DNA of 12,620 nucleotides from Gracilaria caudata (Eukaryota; Rhodophyta; Florideophyceae; Gracilariales; Gracilariaceae): NCBI GenBank assembly GCA_030374735.1, contig JASCIV010000768.1, positions 1 to 12,620 on the forward strand, read 5' to 3'. The position numbers and the translations under genes are program-made. Positions 1 through 8,135 of this stretch are shown here, piece by piece. Under the pieces are notes generated by a model. The model saw only the letters and a program-made list of their open reading frames with translations, was not told the origin of the DNA and did no database searches. Every line of letters starts with the position of its first letter. Position 1 is the first letter of the stretch.

Positions 1-1
1 A

Positions 2-817
2 ATTGGTACTACGTCTGCGGGGCTCACAGTTACAGCTGTGCGGGAACCGGGGACTGGGGAATGGATGTTGGACGCAGGGGTGCTCGTGCTTGCCGATGCT
101 GGTGTTTGTTGTATCGATGAATTTGACGGTATAAAGCAGCATGATCGTGGGGCTATTCATGAAGCAATGGAGCAGCAAACGCTGTCGGTTGCGAAAGCAG
201 GTCTGGTCTGTACCCTGGACACGCGAGCTACTGTGATAGCGGCTGTAAACCAGAAAGGGGGTCGGATAAGCACAGAGATTGGCGTTTCTGAGACAGAGAA
301 TGGTGATGATGATCGGGAAACACTGCCAATAACAGTGGGGATTGCATCTCCACTGCTGAGCCGCTTTGATGTAGTATTAACGCTGTTGGATCAGAGGAAT
401 GACGACTGGGATAGAGAGCTTTCGGGGTTCATTTTGATCAAGAATAACTGAAGTCACGTCTGTCTAGGCAATGCCAACGAATTCTGTCAACGTACTACAC
501 TCTGGAAAGGGGTTCTTCGAGAAGGAATGCGGCGAGAACAACAGTGCGTTTGCTGGAAGCCCTGGTACGACTCGCGCAGGCGCATGCACGGCTGAGGTTC
601 CGGGAGACGGCGACACCATTAGATGCTTTTGCAATCGCGGCAGTGGAAGCTTCATCCGCCACACAGGAGGTAGTGGGCGGGATGGGGGCGCTTCATGGTC
701 AGTTCCCGGAGAATCCACTTCGTGAATTTGAAGAATATTGCGGGTCTGTTGTGCAGATTAGGTCTAGACGATGAGGACATCCATTTCTATTACAACGATG
801 CTTCAGTAGAGCCTTGA
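2..817 (+). pseudogene. MCM9: MCM9-like DNA helicase, 3' part, disrupted
   Basis: MCM9 is a eukaryotic AAA+ helicase that works with MCM8 in homologous recombination and mismatch-linked repair. The window opens in frame 2 just after where Walker A would lie (GTTSAGLTVTAV). It continues through Walker B (CCIDEFD, about 105-125), sensor 1 (AAVNQKG) and the arginine finger (SPLLSRFD, about 353-376). DWDRELSGFIL is typical of MCM9 rather than MCM2-7. Frame 2 stops at 449-451. Homology resumes in frame 1 from about 448 (ILSTYYTLERGSS, then RNAARTTVRLLEALVRLA at about 523-576), with some 25-30 residues of the family missing between. Frame 1 stops at 772-774, but frame 2 from about 749 continues plausibly (LCRLGLDDEDIHFYY) to a stop at 815-817. 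I infer a deletion plus a later frameshift. The gap at 449-470 is too short for an ordinary intron. The N-terminal half lies outside the window. Family identity is firm; pseudogene status is probable, since assembly error cannot be excluded. Confidence 0.83.
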
Positions 818-899
818 ACAGTGAATGGAATGGAGCGCGAAAGGTAACAACAAACCTGGAGCATGCGTGCTGAACGGCGACTTTGTGACAGAGGTTTAG

Positions 900-1603
900 A
901 GTGCTACCCTTCGTCTCTCGTTTCTGAAGGCGCCAGCAAAGCCGTCTATCTTATCTACGAAGAGAAAGCTTGCGGGTGTTGGGAGGATCCGCGACTGCGT
1001 GCAAGGGCCGAAGGATGGACGCGGCGCATCACGAGAGATGGACGGATCGATATGCTGAACGCATTCGCGCACTTGATGATGAAGGTGATCTGACACTGTT
1101 TGGAAGCATCGTGTCGGAATTCCTTCCCCGACCCAGAGAGTGCGACAGCTCTTATTCACTCATCAGAATACAAATGCTCAGAAGAAGTCGTCGGTATCGT
1201 AGCGATGATGTCGTCTGCTGGAAATTGCTTTGTACGCCCTCGTCACAAAGGAAAGAGACGTCATGGAAAGCAGCCAAATCCTCAGAAACAATTCCGGCAT
1301 TCAGATGGTGATCATCTGACGCTTCTGAACGTTTATCACGCGTACATCAAGTGCAAAACGAGATCGGGCAGAAAACAGTCACTCTTTCGCTGGTGTCATG
1401 AGAATCTTTTTAGCTATTGTGCTCTGGCAGTGACAGACAACAGTCGGTCGCAGATCGCGAATACATGCGGGAATGTGGTCTGGCTCTTGTGTCTACCTCA
1501 GACTATGACAGAAGGTACTCTTGAGAATATACGAAAGGCGTTATTGAAAGGATTTTTCATGCACTGGGAGAGACGCTCCCATATCCCGTATGTCCTAGTA
1601 TGA
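900..1603 (+). pseudogene. DEAH-box RNA helicase (DHX15/Prp43-like) fragment, decayed
   Basis: Intact DHX15/Prp43 is a spliceosome-disassembly and ribosome-biogenesis helicase. The pieces here follow its C-terminal order. LVSEGASKA (about 920-945) resembles the segment before motif VI, and VYLIYEEKA (about 945-971) resembles the segment after it. The motif VI block (QRAGRAGR-type) that should lie between is absent. ALDDEGDLTLFGSIVSEF (frame 1, about 1069-1122) matches the winged-helix region. YKCSEEVVGIVAMMSS, CFVRP and DGDHLTLLNVYHAY (frame 2, about 1165-1345) match the helicase-associated domain, and CFVRP with LLNVYHA points to the DHX15 branch. WCHENLFSY is followed by a switch to frame 1 (ECGLALVSTSDYDRRYS, about 1468-1521). 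The sequence then returns to frame 2 (ENIRKALLKGFFMH, from 1523) and stops at 1601-1603. At least three frame changes and the loss of motif VI rule out an active ATPase. No DEAH or Walker motifs lie upstream, so the N-terminal half is missing. Confidence 0.78.
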
Positions 1604-1683
1604 ACGCAGCAAGGTACAAAGGTAGCCCCCAAAGCCTCTTACGTGAATAATGAGTTAATGAGTTCGGTCAGCACCTCCAGATT

Positions 1684-2034
1684 TTGGCATCGCTCCCAAG
1701 TCACTCTCAAGAATTCTTGCCGTGCGATGAAAGAATTTGGTTAGATGCATATATCACATGCATGGAAGATAGTAAGATCTTCGTGCTCGTGATCCAGACA
1801 TATACAGTGAGACGGTCAAAAGTTAGAGTACTACCGCATGTGACAACTACCGAAGAGGGTCAGACATTCACACAGTGGAATCCACAGTTCCCAACAGGTT
1901 CTCCCCAACCCGATGCTAAACATGCAAATGCTTGGAATGCGCTCCGAAACTTGATCAAAGTTCCAAATGTAGTCCACCTATTCCTGCCGAATCGTCATAT
2001 TGGAGATCACAAGAGGTTTTATCTGGTCTTGTAG
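1684..2034 (+). other. unassigned open frame, possibly not a gene
   Basis: This frame is open for 116 codons from a TTG and overlaps the tail of the convergent FkbM gene by 16 bases. I see no domain, signal peptide or membrane segment, and the composition is mixed. Its position directly after the helicase debris suggests it could be further gene decay or a chance frame. The other bases of 1604-2018 show nothing recognisable. Confidence 0.2.
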
Positions 2035-3086
2035 TAGAATATATCGCGGCAGCCTCCAGGCGGGTACTCTTCATAACTCAGTGGCGAGCCCTTCACCACT
2101 AAGCGGTCATCTTCCACGTCAATCATGGGTCTGCAATAAGCCTTGTATCCCAGCTCTACCACCATGAGTTGATAAATATCCTTCGGGTTCACGCCAGAAA
2201 TACGCATCAGCTTGGGATCACTTTCAGCCATAACGACCAGCTCTCCGGCCTTAGCCCTTGCCATATACTCTCTTAATCCTCGTAACACGAATAATTCGTG
2301 ACCCTGCGTATCAATTTTTATCACATCCGGGTTGAAGCCTCCCTCGCTAAGTAGTTTGTCCCCGGTTAGAAGGTTTACCCGCTCTCCACGATCTTTTCCG
2401 CCGACATTTGCAGTCGCAGCAAGCTCGCTCAATGCAGCATTATCTTCACGACCTTCAGGCACGAATATTTCCATACTGCCTTCTTTGTCGCTCAAAGCGG
2501 CCTTGAGAAGCAAAAATCCTGCATGCCCCAACCATCCATTCAAGTTTGCTGTCATGCACAGGTGGTCCATGTTAAAGCGCACTGGTTCGATTGCGATTAC
2601 TGTGTGGGTTTGCGCCATCGCTAAGGTGGGAAACGTTACCTTTCCCATATTTGCACCCACGTCCAAGAGTGTGGCTGACCTTTTCAGCTTGCTCATCATC
2701 CGTACGGCCTCATGAGTTCGTATCGAAACCACCTCGTGTTCAAAATATTTATCACCAGTCCATGCTGCGTATGAGACATTCACTCCGCGTACGCGGGCGT
2801 CGTATGATCGCCCCATGCCATACGCTGGGTTTGGACTGCATGTTCGGACTATTGTGTTCGAGTAACTGTTCACTTTTTGAGCGCTATGGCTCGATAGTAT
2901 GTCATTGTCAAGGGCGCGAGCAAGCAATACGAGGACACAAGTGACAATCACTAGTAAGGCAATCGCTCGCGCCTTGCGTCTAATACCAAGCAGTACCGTT
3001 GTCGATAGTTTTGAGAAGGACTTCAGAAGCTGTTCAGGGACCCTGCGCGTTGTTCCACGCTTGTCTTCGTTCTTCGTCGACTTCAT
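2019..3086 (-). CDS. FkbM-family SAM-dependent methyltransferase, type II membrane-anchored
   Basis: A complete single-exon gene of 355 residues starting at ATG 3086. FkbM-family enzymes transfer a methyl group from S-adenosylmethionine, usually to an oxygen on a sugar or small molecule. After a basic N-terminus (residues 1-40) there is one hydrophobic segment (about 41-56, IALLVIVTCVLVLLA), which is the layout of a type II ER/Golgi membrane protein. The Rossmann fold follows: motif I LLDVGANMGKV (140-150), the acidic strand-2 motif IEPVRFN (166-172), and the family signature DVIKIDTQGHE (254-264). The short C-terminal strand GGCRDIFYY is also typical of the family. A lumenal sequon, NVS, sits at 103-105. 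The gene is divergent from the GT90 gene across 589 bp, which suggests shared regulation and a joint role in glycan modification. The substrate cannot be read from the sequence. Family assignment is confident; Golgi location and sugar substrate are inference. Confidence 0.88.
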   Translation of the reverse strand: MKSTKNEDKRGTTRRVPEQLLKSFSKLSTTVLLGIRRKARAIALLVIVTCVLVLLARALDNDILSSHSAQKVNSYSNTIVRTCSPNPAYGMGRSYDARVRGVNVSYAAWTGDKYFEHEVVSIRTHEAVRMMSKLKRSATLLDVGANMGKVTFPTLAMAQTHTVIAIEPVRFNMDHLCMTANLNGWLGHAGFLLLKAALSDKEGSMEIFVPEGREDNAALSELAATANVGGKDRGERVNLLTGDKLLSEGGFNPDVIKIDTQGHELFVLRGLREYMARAKAGELVVMAESDPKLMRISGVNPKDIYQLMVVELGYKAYCRPMIDVEDDRLVVKGSPLSYEEYPPGGCRDIFYYKTR

Positions 3087-3675
3087 GTTTCCAGATTTGA
3101 AGCACGTGAGAAAGAACGTATGCTTGCGGTAGGTGAAGCAACTCTGTCAAGTTTCGCTTCTGTTTCGTTCGCGTTATAGAGAATGAGTTTGAAGTTCGAT
3201 GCTTCGAATCCGGGGTTCCATGCGCCCCATTCTCAGACGCACAGCCCGTGACGTAGCTTACTGGCCGGCAACGGTGCTTCATGGTTAATTTCATTGAGTT
3301 CCATGGCGATGTTTGCAGACGGGCCTATACCAGCCTTCTTGATAAGAACCGCAGTTTGCATGGCCCATGAAACTATCTGCAATTCCTTGATCGATGGGAA
3401 TCATGCATTATGTGGCGACGTAAATCCTCTCACGGAATCCTCCACGAGAGACTATCCATGCGACCGATGATGCCAAAGCTTCTGGCTCTTGAATCGCAGC
3501 CAGGTCGAAAGTTTTGGTTGTTTCTTTTTAAGTCGTGCGTTGGGCATCTTAAGCACCGCAAGTGCAGAGACGGGAATCAGTGCAAGGACTTTTCCAATCA
3601 TCAAGTGTGTAAGACAGATTTACGAATGGGCTTTAGTCTTCGTCCAGGGCGAACTCCCGAGGTTTCCTGTTTTCG
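3087..3675. promoter_or_regulatory. shared divergent upstream region between FkbM and GT90 genes
   Basis: This 589-bp interval separates two start codons pointing away from each other, so both promoters and 5' leaders should lie in it. The GT90 frame has in-frame stops at 3610 (TAA) and 3634 (TAG), so its leader ends downstream of those. Short open frames on both strands have no recognisable content. I see no convincing TATA box or repeated binding site. Confidence 0.5.
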
Positions 3676-5376
3676 ATGACGACTATCATGATGGTTCATG
3701 GGTTTCCAGGTCAGAAAGGGAGCACAGAAGGGCTGAAAACGATGCTCATGATTCTGGCTTTGTCGCTGCTCATTTTCACGGGAAGAGAAATTTTCAATTC
3801 CAGAAGGGAAACGCCGTTTCCTCCAAGAGTCAACTATACCCTTGAACACGTCTTCCCTAGTTCGATTGCGCCTGTGTATGAAATATTCAACACCTCTCGC
3901 TCACAGAATCTGCTCCACAAGAAGTCATTCGTCCCCAAGGAAAACTTTGTTCGAACTGATGAAACATATCGCCCACGAATACCGAAATCATTACCATTGC
4001 TATGTTCTGGCCCTCCGCGTTATTCTAATAGTATTCTGGACTACGGGGAACCTCCAGTTACGTCTTCAACAGCAATTCAAGCAGCATTTGAAGATTTGGT
4101 CGCCAGATATCTCGCACCGTGGATCCCACTATCCAATGAATTCAAAGGTTCATCTATGCTACGGAGACCGATAACTCAAAAGTTGTTGAACTCAATGGAA
4201 GTTCTCATTCGGGGCGGGGCTTTTCGAGTGCGACTTGCAGGGGATGGGAAAGTGAGGTACAGAGTTTTGGAACACTGGAGTCAAACGTATCGCATAAGTC
4301 GCATGATGTGGACTTTGAGTCTGTTACAGGAGGCTCTACAGACTTTTCCAGAGCTGGCGCGGATAAGGTGCGAATTCTACGTCAATGTAGCAGATTCTCC
4401 CCGTTCCACAGTTGACTCTATGTCAAGAGATATGGGAGGCATTCCTGTATTTTCATTCCGGACGTCAACTTCATATCTAGATGTTCCAGTTCCAGACCCT
4501 GTAGAATATGGGTCAAATGGAAACTACGTGTGGAATACAGATGAGAAGTTGCCATACGAAGCGCGCATACCTAAGCTCATGTTCCGCGGGAGCTCAAGCT
4601 CGCTCCAGGATTACCATGATCACAACTGGCTCTCAGTGCCTCGCATTCGACTAGCTGCGCTCGCCAAAAAACATCCGGATCTTATTGATGCTGGGATCAC
4701 CAAGTGGATGAAGCTGGGGAAAAGCACTTCTGTCGGAGAAGTGGAATCGTCGTTGGGTACCGGATTGTCGGATATTCTGAATTACGAAAAGCAAGGAAAG
4801 TATCAGTTCATCATTGATGTTGACGGTGGTTTGGGGAGCAGCCGAAAACGCGGGATTCTGACGAGCGGATCGGTACCATTCTTCCAAAATTCGAACTGGT
4901 ATATGTGGTACGAACCATTACTGAAACCTTTCTATCACTTCATACCAGTTGATACGTACTTACAAGACCTTCTTGAAAGGGTTGTTGCCGCAAAGGCTGA
5001 CCCACAAGGCTCGAAAAGGATCATTGACAGTGCGAATTGCTTCGGTGAGAAAGTGGTTTCCAAGGAGGGTGCGATGATGTACTGGAAGGTGTTACTTAGA
5101 CGATACAGTCAGTTACAATATGATCCCGCTTCCGGTGACGAAGAAGTTAAACCGTCTATGTGTGCATTGCGTCCAGCGACAGCAGATGGACCCATGGGAT
5201 GTTCGGATGGGTGGTATGTATTCAACGGTACGGTGCCTTTTGGTTGTCGATATACAGGTGCAAAGCGTCACCCGTACCAGCTTGAATGCTGGAGAAACAT
5301 AGGCAGAGGAACAGAATTTAAGTTCACAAATGACGCAGTACACAGTCACTACAACGAGAAAGAGGGTGAGGAATAG
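3676..5376 (+). CDS. GT90-family glycosyltransferase (CAP10/POGLUT-like), Golgi type II protein
   Basis: A complete single-exon gene of 566 residues. GT90 enzymes move glucose or xylose from a nucleotide sugar to a protein or glycan: POGLUT/Rumi in animals, Cap10/Cxt1 in fungal capsule synthesis. ATG 3676 is the first ATG after in-frame stops at 3610 and 3634. A hydrophobic anchor lies at about residues 22-36 (TMLMILALSLLIFTG). The catalytic region carries FRGSSSS (303-309), PRIRLAALAKKHPDLIDAG (322-340) and the signature YQFIIDVDGGLGSSRKRGI (376-394). TSGSVPFF (397-404) and LLKPFYHFIPV (415-425) follow, matching the family's donor-site strand order. Sequons are at N53, N72 and N517. The C-terminus is not KDEL-like, so retention in the ER by that route is unlikely. 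Beyond about residue 490 there is an extension with four cysteines (C496, C509, C524, C538), which may form a small disulfide-bonded module. Family call is strong; donor and acceptor are unknown. Confidence 0.9.
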   Translation: MTTIMMVHGFPGQKGSTEGLKTMLMILALSLLIFTGREIFNSRRETPFPPRVNYTLEHVFPSSIAPVYEIFNTSRSQNLLHKKSFVPKENFVRTDETYRPRIPKSLPLLCSGPPRYSNSILDYGEPPVTSSTAIQAAFEDLVARYLAPWIPLSNEFKGSSMLRRPITQKLLNSMEVLIRGGAFRVRLAGDGKVRYRVLEHWSQTYRISRMMWTLSLLQEALQTFPELARIRCEFYVNVADSPRSTVDSMSRDMGGIPVFSFRTSTSYLDVPVPDPVEYGSNGNYVWNTDEKLPYEARIPKLMFRGSSSSLQDYHDHNWLSVPRIRLAALAKKHPDLIDAGITKWMKLGKSTSVGEVESSLGTGLSDILNYEKQGKYQFIIDVDGGLGSSRKRGILTSGSVPFFQNSNWYMWYEPLLKPFYHFIPVDTYLQDLLERVVAAKADPQGSKRIIDSANCFGEKVVSKEGAMMYWKVLLRRYSQLQYDPASGDEEVKPSMCALRPATADGPMGCSDGWYVFNGTVPFGCRYTGAKRHPYQLECWRNIGRGTEFKFTNDAVHSHYNEKEGEE

Positions 5377-5439
5377 ACAAATGTCGAGACGAATGAAACC
5401 GACACACCAAGATGCATGGCACCCACCCTATAGCGGTTT

Positions 5440-5888
5440 TAGGCGACTGGCTTACGAACGAACGAGAACTTCATTTCTGGAGAGAAAGCTGCGCCACTGA
5501 ACGGGCTGGCGTTTGCTCCCTGGGAGAGCACGAGGCGGCAGCGATTTACTGCCAACGCTGTGAGCTGTACTGAGAAATATCGTCCTTTCTAAGCGTGCCC
5601 TTGTAGTACTATCGTGTGGTATTCTGTAATGGGGCTCGTCCCTCGAACTCCACTTACATACCCAGATAGACGGCTACAGAAGTGTCTTGCGGATTCTCCG
5701 ATGCCTCCATGTACCCTTCGTACATCAAAGCCGAACGGTATGAACTCGACGTTATTCGGCAAACACAACGCACTGTACTCTGTCCGTTTCAGAGCTTCGG
5801 CCTTTTGTGGCCGCCGCTCCGGTAGTTCGAGATGCCGCAAACGCAAGGTTTAGGCTATATGGGCTCATTACGGTTACAAGAGTTTGTG
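5440..5888 (-). mobile_element. 5'-truncated non-LTR-retroelement-like 3' end, copy A
   Basis: Read on the minus strand, this matches the 3' end of copy B (7287-8135) at roughly four bases in five by eye. Homology starts at about 5888 (LVTVMSPYSLNLAFAASRT, against DVTVVSPSSRNFALAASRT in copy B). After a one-base-type frame change near 5800-5830 it continues through KRTEYSALC, NNVEFIPFGFDV, HGGIGESARHFC and ITEYHTIVL to a stop near 5589. It extends into the untranslated tail as far as the shared TCTCGTTCGTTC (minus strand, about 5453-5465). Relative to copy B it has a 9-base insertion in the coding part, adding three residues after FGFDV, and about 11 extra bases just after the ITEYHTIVL codons. 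The abrupt 5' end with a conserved 3' end is the usual result of incomplete target-primed reverse transcription. No target-site duplication could be defined. Confidence 0.68.
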
Positions 5889-7246
5889 ACTTTTTCTTTT
5901 GCCAGCGACGCCAACCTCTCTCTGTGCCACCAACGTTCGCAATTGCAAGAGATAACATTATGGGGACCAAGTGACATGAAATTCGGGGGCACAGCAGAGT
6001 TGCTGCAAGAAGGATGCACACCGTTGATGAGGCGGGCCAAAAGTGTACGCTATCAAGGTGATGGCCTCCCGAATGATTGTGGGGTGGACCACAATGGAAT
6101 AAAAGAGATCCACTTCGACGTGCGCCCCTGTCGAATTCGGTCACCAGGATGCGCATGACGCGCGTCGTTGTGACGCAAACTCCTATACTTGCTTCGGCGA
6201 TAACTTCATCCTCTCTACGCGACGTGTTGGGTCGAAACTGCGCTGTCAGCGGGCATTTTGTCACTCTCGAAGTGGGAATCGAATATAGGAACGCTCGGAC
6301 GTGGTCGTGTTCGACGTGATGCAAGTACCGTGCCGTCAGTAATACGAGTTCCGCTTGGGTACTAAAGGCTGGCAATGTGAAGGCATTCGCTCCCGCTGTT
6401 TCTGGGTGCAACCCCGCGATGCGAACAATCTCACCCTTGTTGGTTGCAATCGTCATTCTCCAGGACTCGCGTCTCTGTTGAGGTCGGGGCTGCCGTTCTG
6501 ATGATCTTTCTCAATACGGAATCTGATGCATGGTGACGATCTCGAGGTCGCAACATTTTCGCAGGCCCACGTGATACAGAAGGAGAACGGCTGTGCGGAC
6601 GCCGTGGCGTTGGGAGCGGTTACATCACGATGACGATGTGGTACGTGCCGATCTGGCGAGCACGTGGAACGAGCGCATGCCTTGCCAAGATGAGCTGACC
6701 GTCTCGTGAACGCAAAGTTCTCTTCGCACCAACGGGCGTTATGGAATGGAAGCGCGTGAGCGCGTGGTGGGGCGTGGGTCGTATTTCGCTACCAGTGATG
6801 CCTTGGCACGTGGAAAGCGCCCATGGGGGTTAAACGAAAGAATAAGGCGCCCCCGAGATGATGGTGTCCATAGCCCCCGCGCACGTGAGGAAGTTTCATG
6901 GTGCGATACCGGTCGCCAAGACCTTTGGGAGTAAAGAGGGGCCGAGATGGGGACAGCGATGTTGGGAGAGCGTAGAGCCGCAAGTGAGAAAGAATGCGCG
7001 GGGCGAGGTGATGTCCCATGGGTATGGCGGGAGCGTCAGAAAGGGGAATATCTACGCCGTGAAGAAGAGGCGTGAAACGGACACAGGATCGTTTGTTGGG
7101 TTTTCCTGTTTCCGTCCATGTTGCAAATGCGATTCCACAATTCCTGCCACTTCAAAGTGGTGAATCTTTGAAAGTCTTCGTTATTGGTCCCGATCCGCAA
7201 GGTTTGGGTGGCACTCAACAGCACCAGTACCAGAATGCAATTGTTA
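5889..7246. other. unassigned sequence between the two inverted retroelement copies
   Basis: I find no recognisable gene here. A minus-strand frame is open from 6456 into copy A (about 190 codons before the homologous part), but its composition is irregular and it shows no motif. The part at 6460-7070 is relatively GC-rich with only short frames. A plus-strand frame at about 7072-7290 reads PLQSGESLKVFVIGPDPQGL and stops just before the retroelement frame of copy B. It may be an upstream, frame-shifted part of the same element, but I cannot assign it. Confidence 0.4.
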
Positions 7247-7286
7247 ACCAACTCGCAGCTCTACACGCCCCTCAAGTTCTTCATCC

Positions 7287-8084
7287 GTGAACAGATTGCG
7301 TTTGGCGCGACCGAAGTCCGTTTCTACCGTCGAGGCTTCACTTTGCTTTACCTCTTTCGTCAATCCCATGCTCAACCCATCCATACCACCAGAAATCATG
7401 AAGACAATGATCGATCTTAGACTGGGTGAGAAGTTATTTAACAATGCCCCTTGTCCCGCCTGTGCTTCTTCAAACGCTACAACAGTGCCTACGTTGGATC
7501 CTCTAGGATATCATGCTATGGTATGTCCTGTGGGTCTTGGTGCAACCAGACGCCATAACGCACTCCGCGATACATTCTTTGCTTTTCTAAAACAACCGCC
7601 GCTTTGTTTGCATGTTCTGCGTGAATGGAAATTTCCTTCTCAACGTCATCTTCAAGAAAATGAACAATCGCGTCTTGATTTGCTTATCGATGATATTCGG
7701 TTCAGCAATACCCCACTAGGCATAGATGTGACCGTAGTAAGCCCCAGCAGCCGAAATTTCGCTCTAGCGGCATCTCGTACTGCCGGCGCAGCAGCGACAA
7801 AGGCCGAGACCCTCAAACGCACCAAGTACACAGCGTTATGCGCATCGAATAACGTCGAATTCATACCCTTCGGCTTTGACGTGCATGGAGGCATCGGGGA
7901 ATCCGCAAGGCACTTCTGTCGTCGTCTCGCTAAGTATGTCAGTGGCGTGCGAGGAACCAACCCTATTACAGAATACCATACGATAGTATTGCGCTTAGAA
8001 CGGACCGTATTACATCTCACAGCGCTGGCAGTGAATCGCCGCCGCCTCATGCTCTCTGTGGGAGCCAACGTTGTGCCCGCTTAG
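7287..8084 (+). CDS. retroelement C-terminal protein fragment (zinc-knuckle plus nuclease-like domain)
   Basis: A 265-codon frame, open from 7248, starting here at a GTG that is probably not a true start. It has the order seen in C-terminal ends of many eukaryotic reverse-transcriptase-type ORFs. First comes IMKTMIDLRLG, then a CPAC...H...C cluster (C56, C59, H76, C80) with DPLGYHAMVC, then RRHNALRD (88-95). R129-L130-D131 follows, then GIDVTVVSP (145-153), GAAATK, KY (180-181), FIPFGFDV and HGGIGESARHF. The spacing of D131, D147 and the later lysines recalls a PD-(D/E)XK nuclease core, but that is inference. No polymerase domain (YXDD-type motif) is present in the window, so this is a partial and probably inactive piece. 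The frame ends at TAG 8082-8084. Confidence 0.66.
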   Translation: MNRLRLARPKSVSTVEASLCFTSFVNPMLNPSIPPEIMKTMIDLRLGEKLFNNAPCPACASSNATTVPTLDPLGYHAMVCPVGLGATRRHNALRDTFFAFLKQPPLCLHVLREWKFPSQRHLQENEQSRLDLLIDDIRFSNTPLGIDVTVVSPSSRNFALAASRTAGAAATKAETLKRTKYTALCASNNVEFIPFGFDVHGGIGESARHFCRRLAKYVSGVRGTNPITEYHTIVLRLERTVLHLTALAVNRRRLMLSVGANVVPA

Positions 8085-8135
8085 GGGCACACCCACTCTC
8101 CTCAAAAATAAAGGTCTCGTTCGTTCAACCAGTTA
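7287..8135 (+). mobile_element. non-LTR-retroelement-like 3' end, copy B
   Basis: The longer copy of the element comprises the C-terminal coding region (7287-8084) plus a short 3' tail. The tail contains AATAAA at 8107-8112 and the block TCTCGTTCGTTC at about 8115-8126, shared with copy A. Similarity to copy A fades around 8130-8140, which I take as the 3' end. No poly-A or simple-repeat tail is evident. The 5' limit is uncertain because the frame is open from 7248 and no similarity to copy A exists there to guide the call. Confidence 0.62.

Noticed and set aside
449..470. A tiny intron (GTCACGTCTGTCTAG) explaining the MCM9 frame change
   Set aside because: It would be about 15 nt, far below any normal spliceosomal intron, and would not restore the 25-30 missing family residues.
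2332..2944. Plus-strand open frames across the FkbM gene
   Set aside because: They are antisense shadows of a clearly recognisable methyltransferase and show no motif of their own.
3200..3220. TTCGAATCC resembling a tRNA T-loop
   Set aside because: The flanking bases (GATGC and CGGGG) do not pair as a T-stem, and no acceptor stem or anticodon arm could be built around it.
3034..3845. Short open frames on both strands around the divergent upstream region
   Set aside because: They overlap each other or the confirmed genes out of frame, and none contains a recognisable domain.
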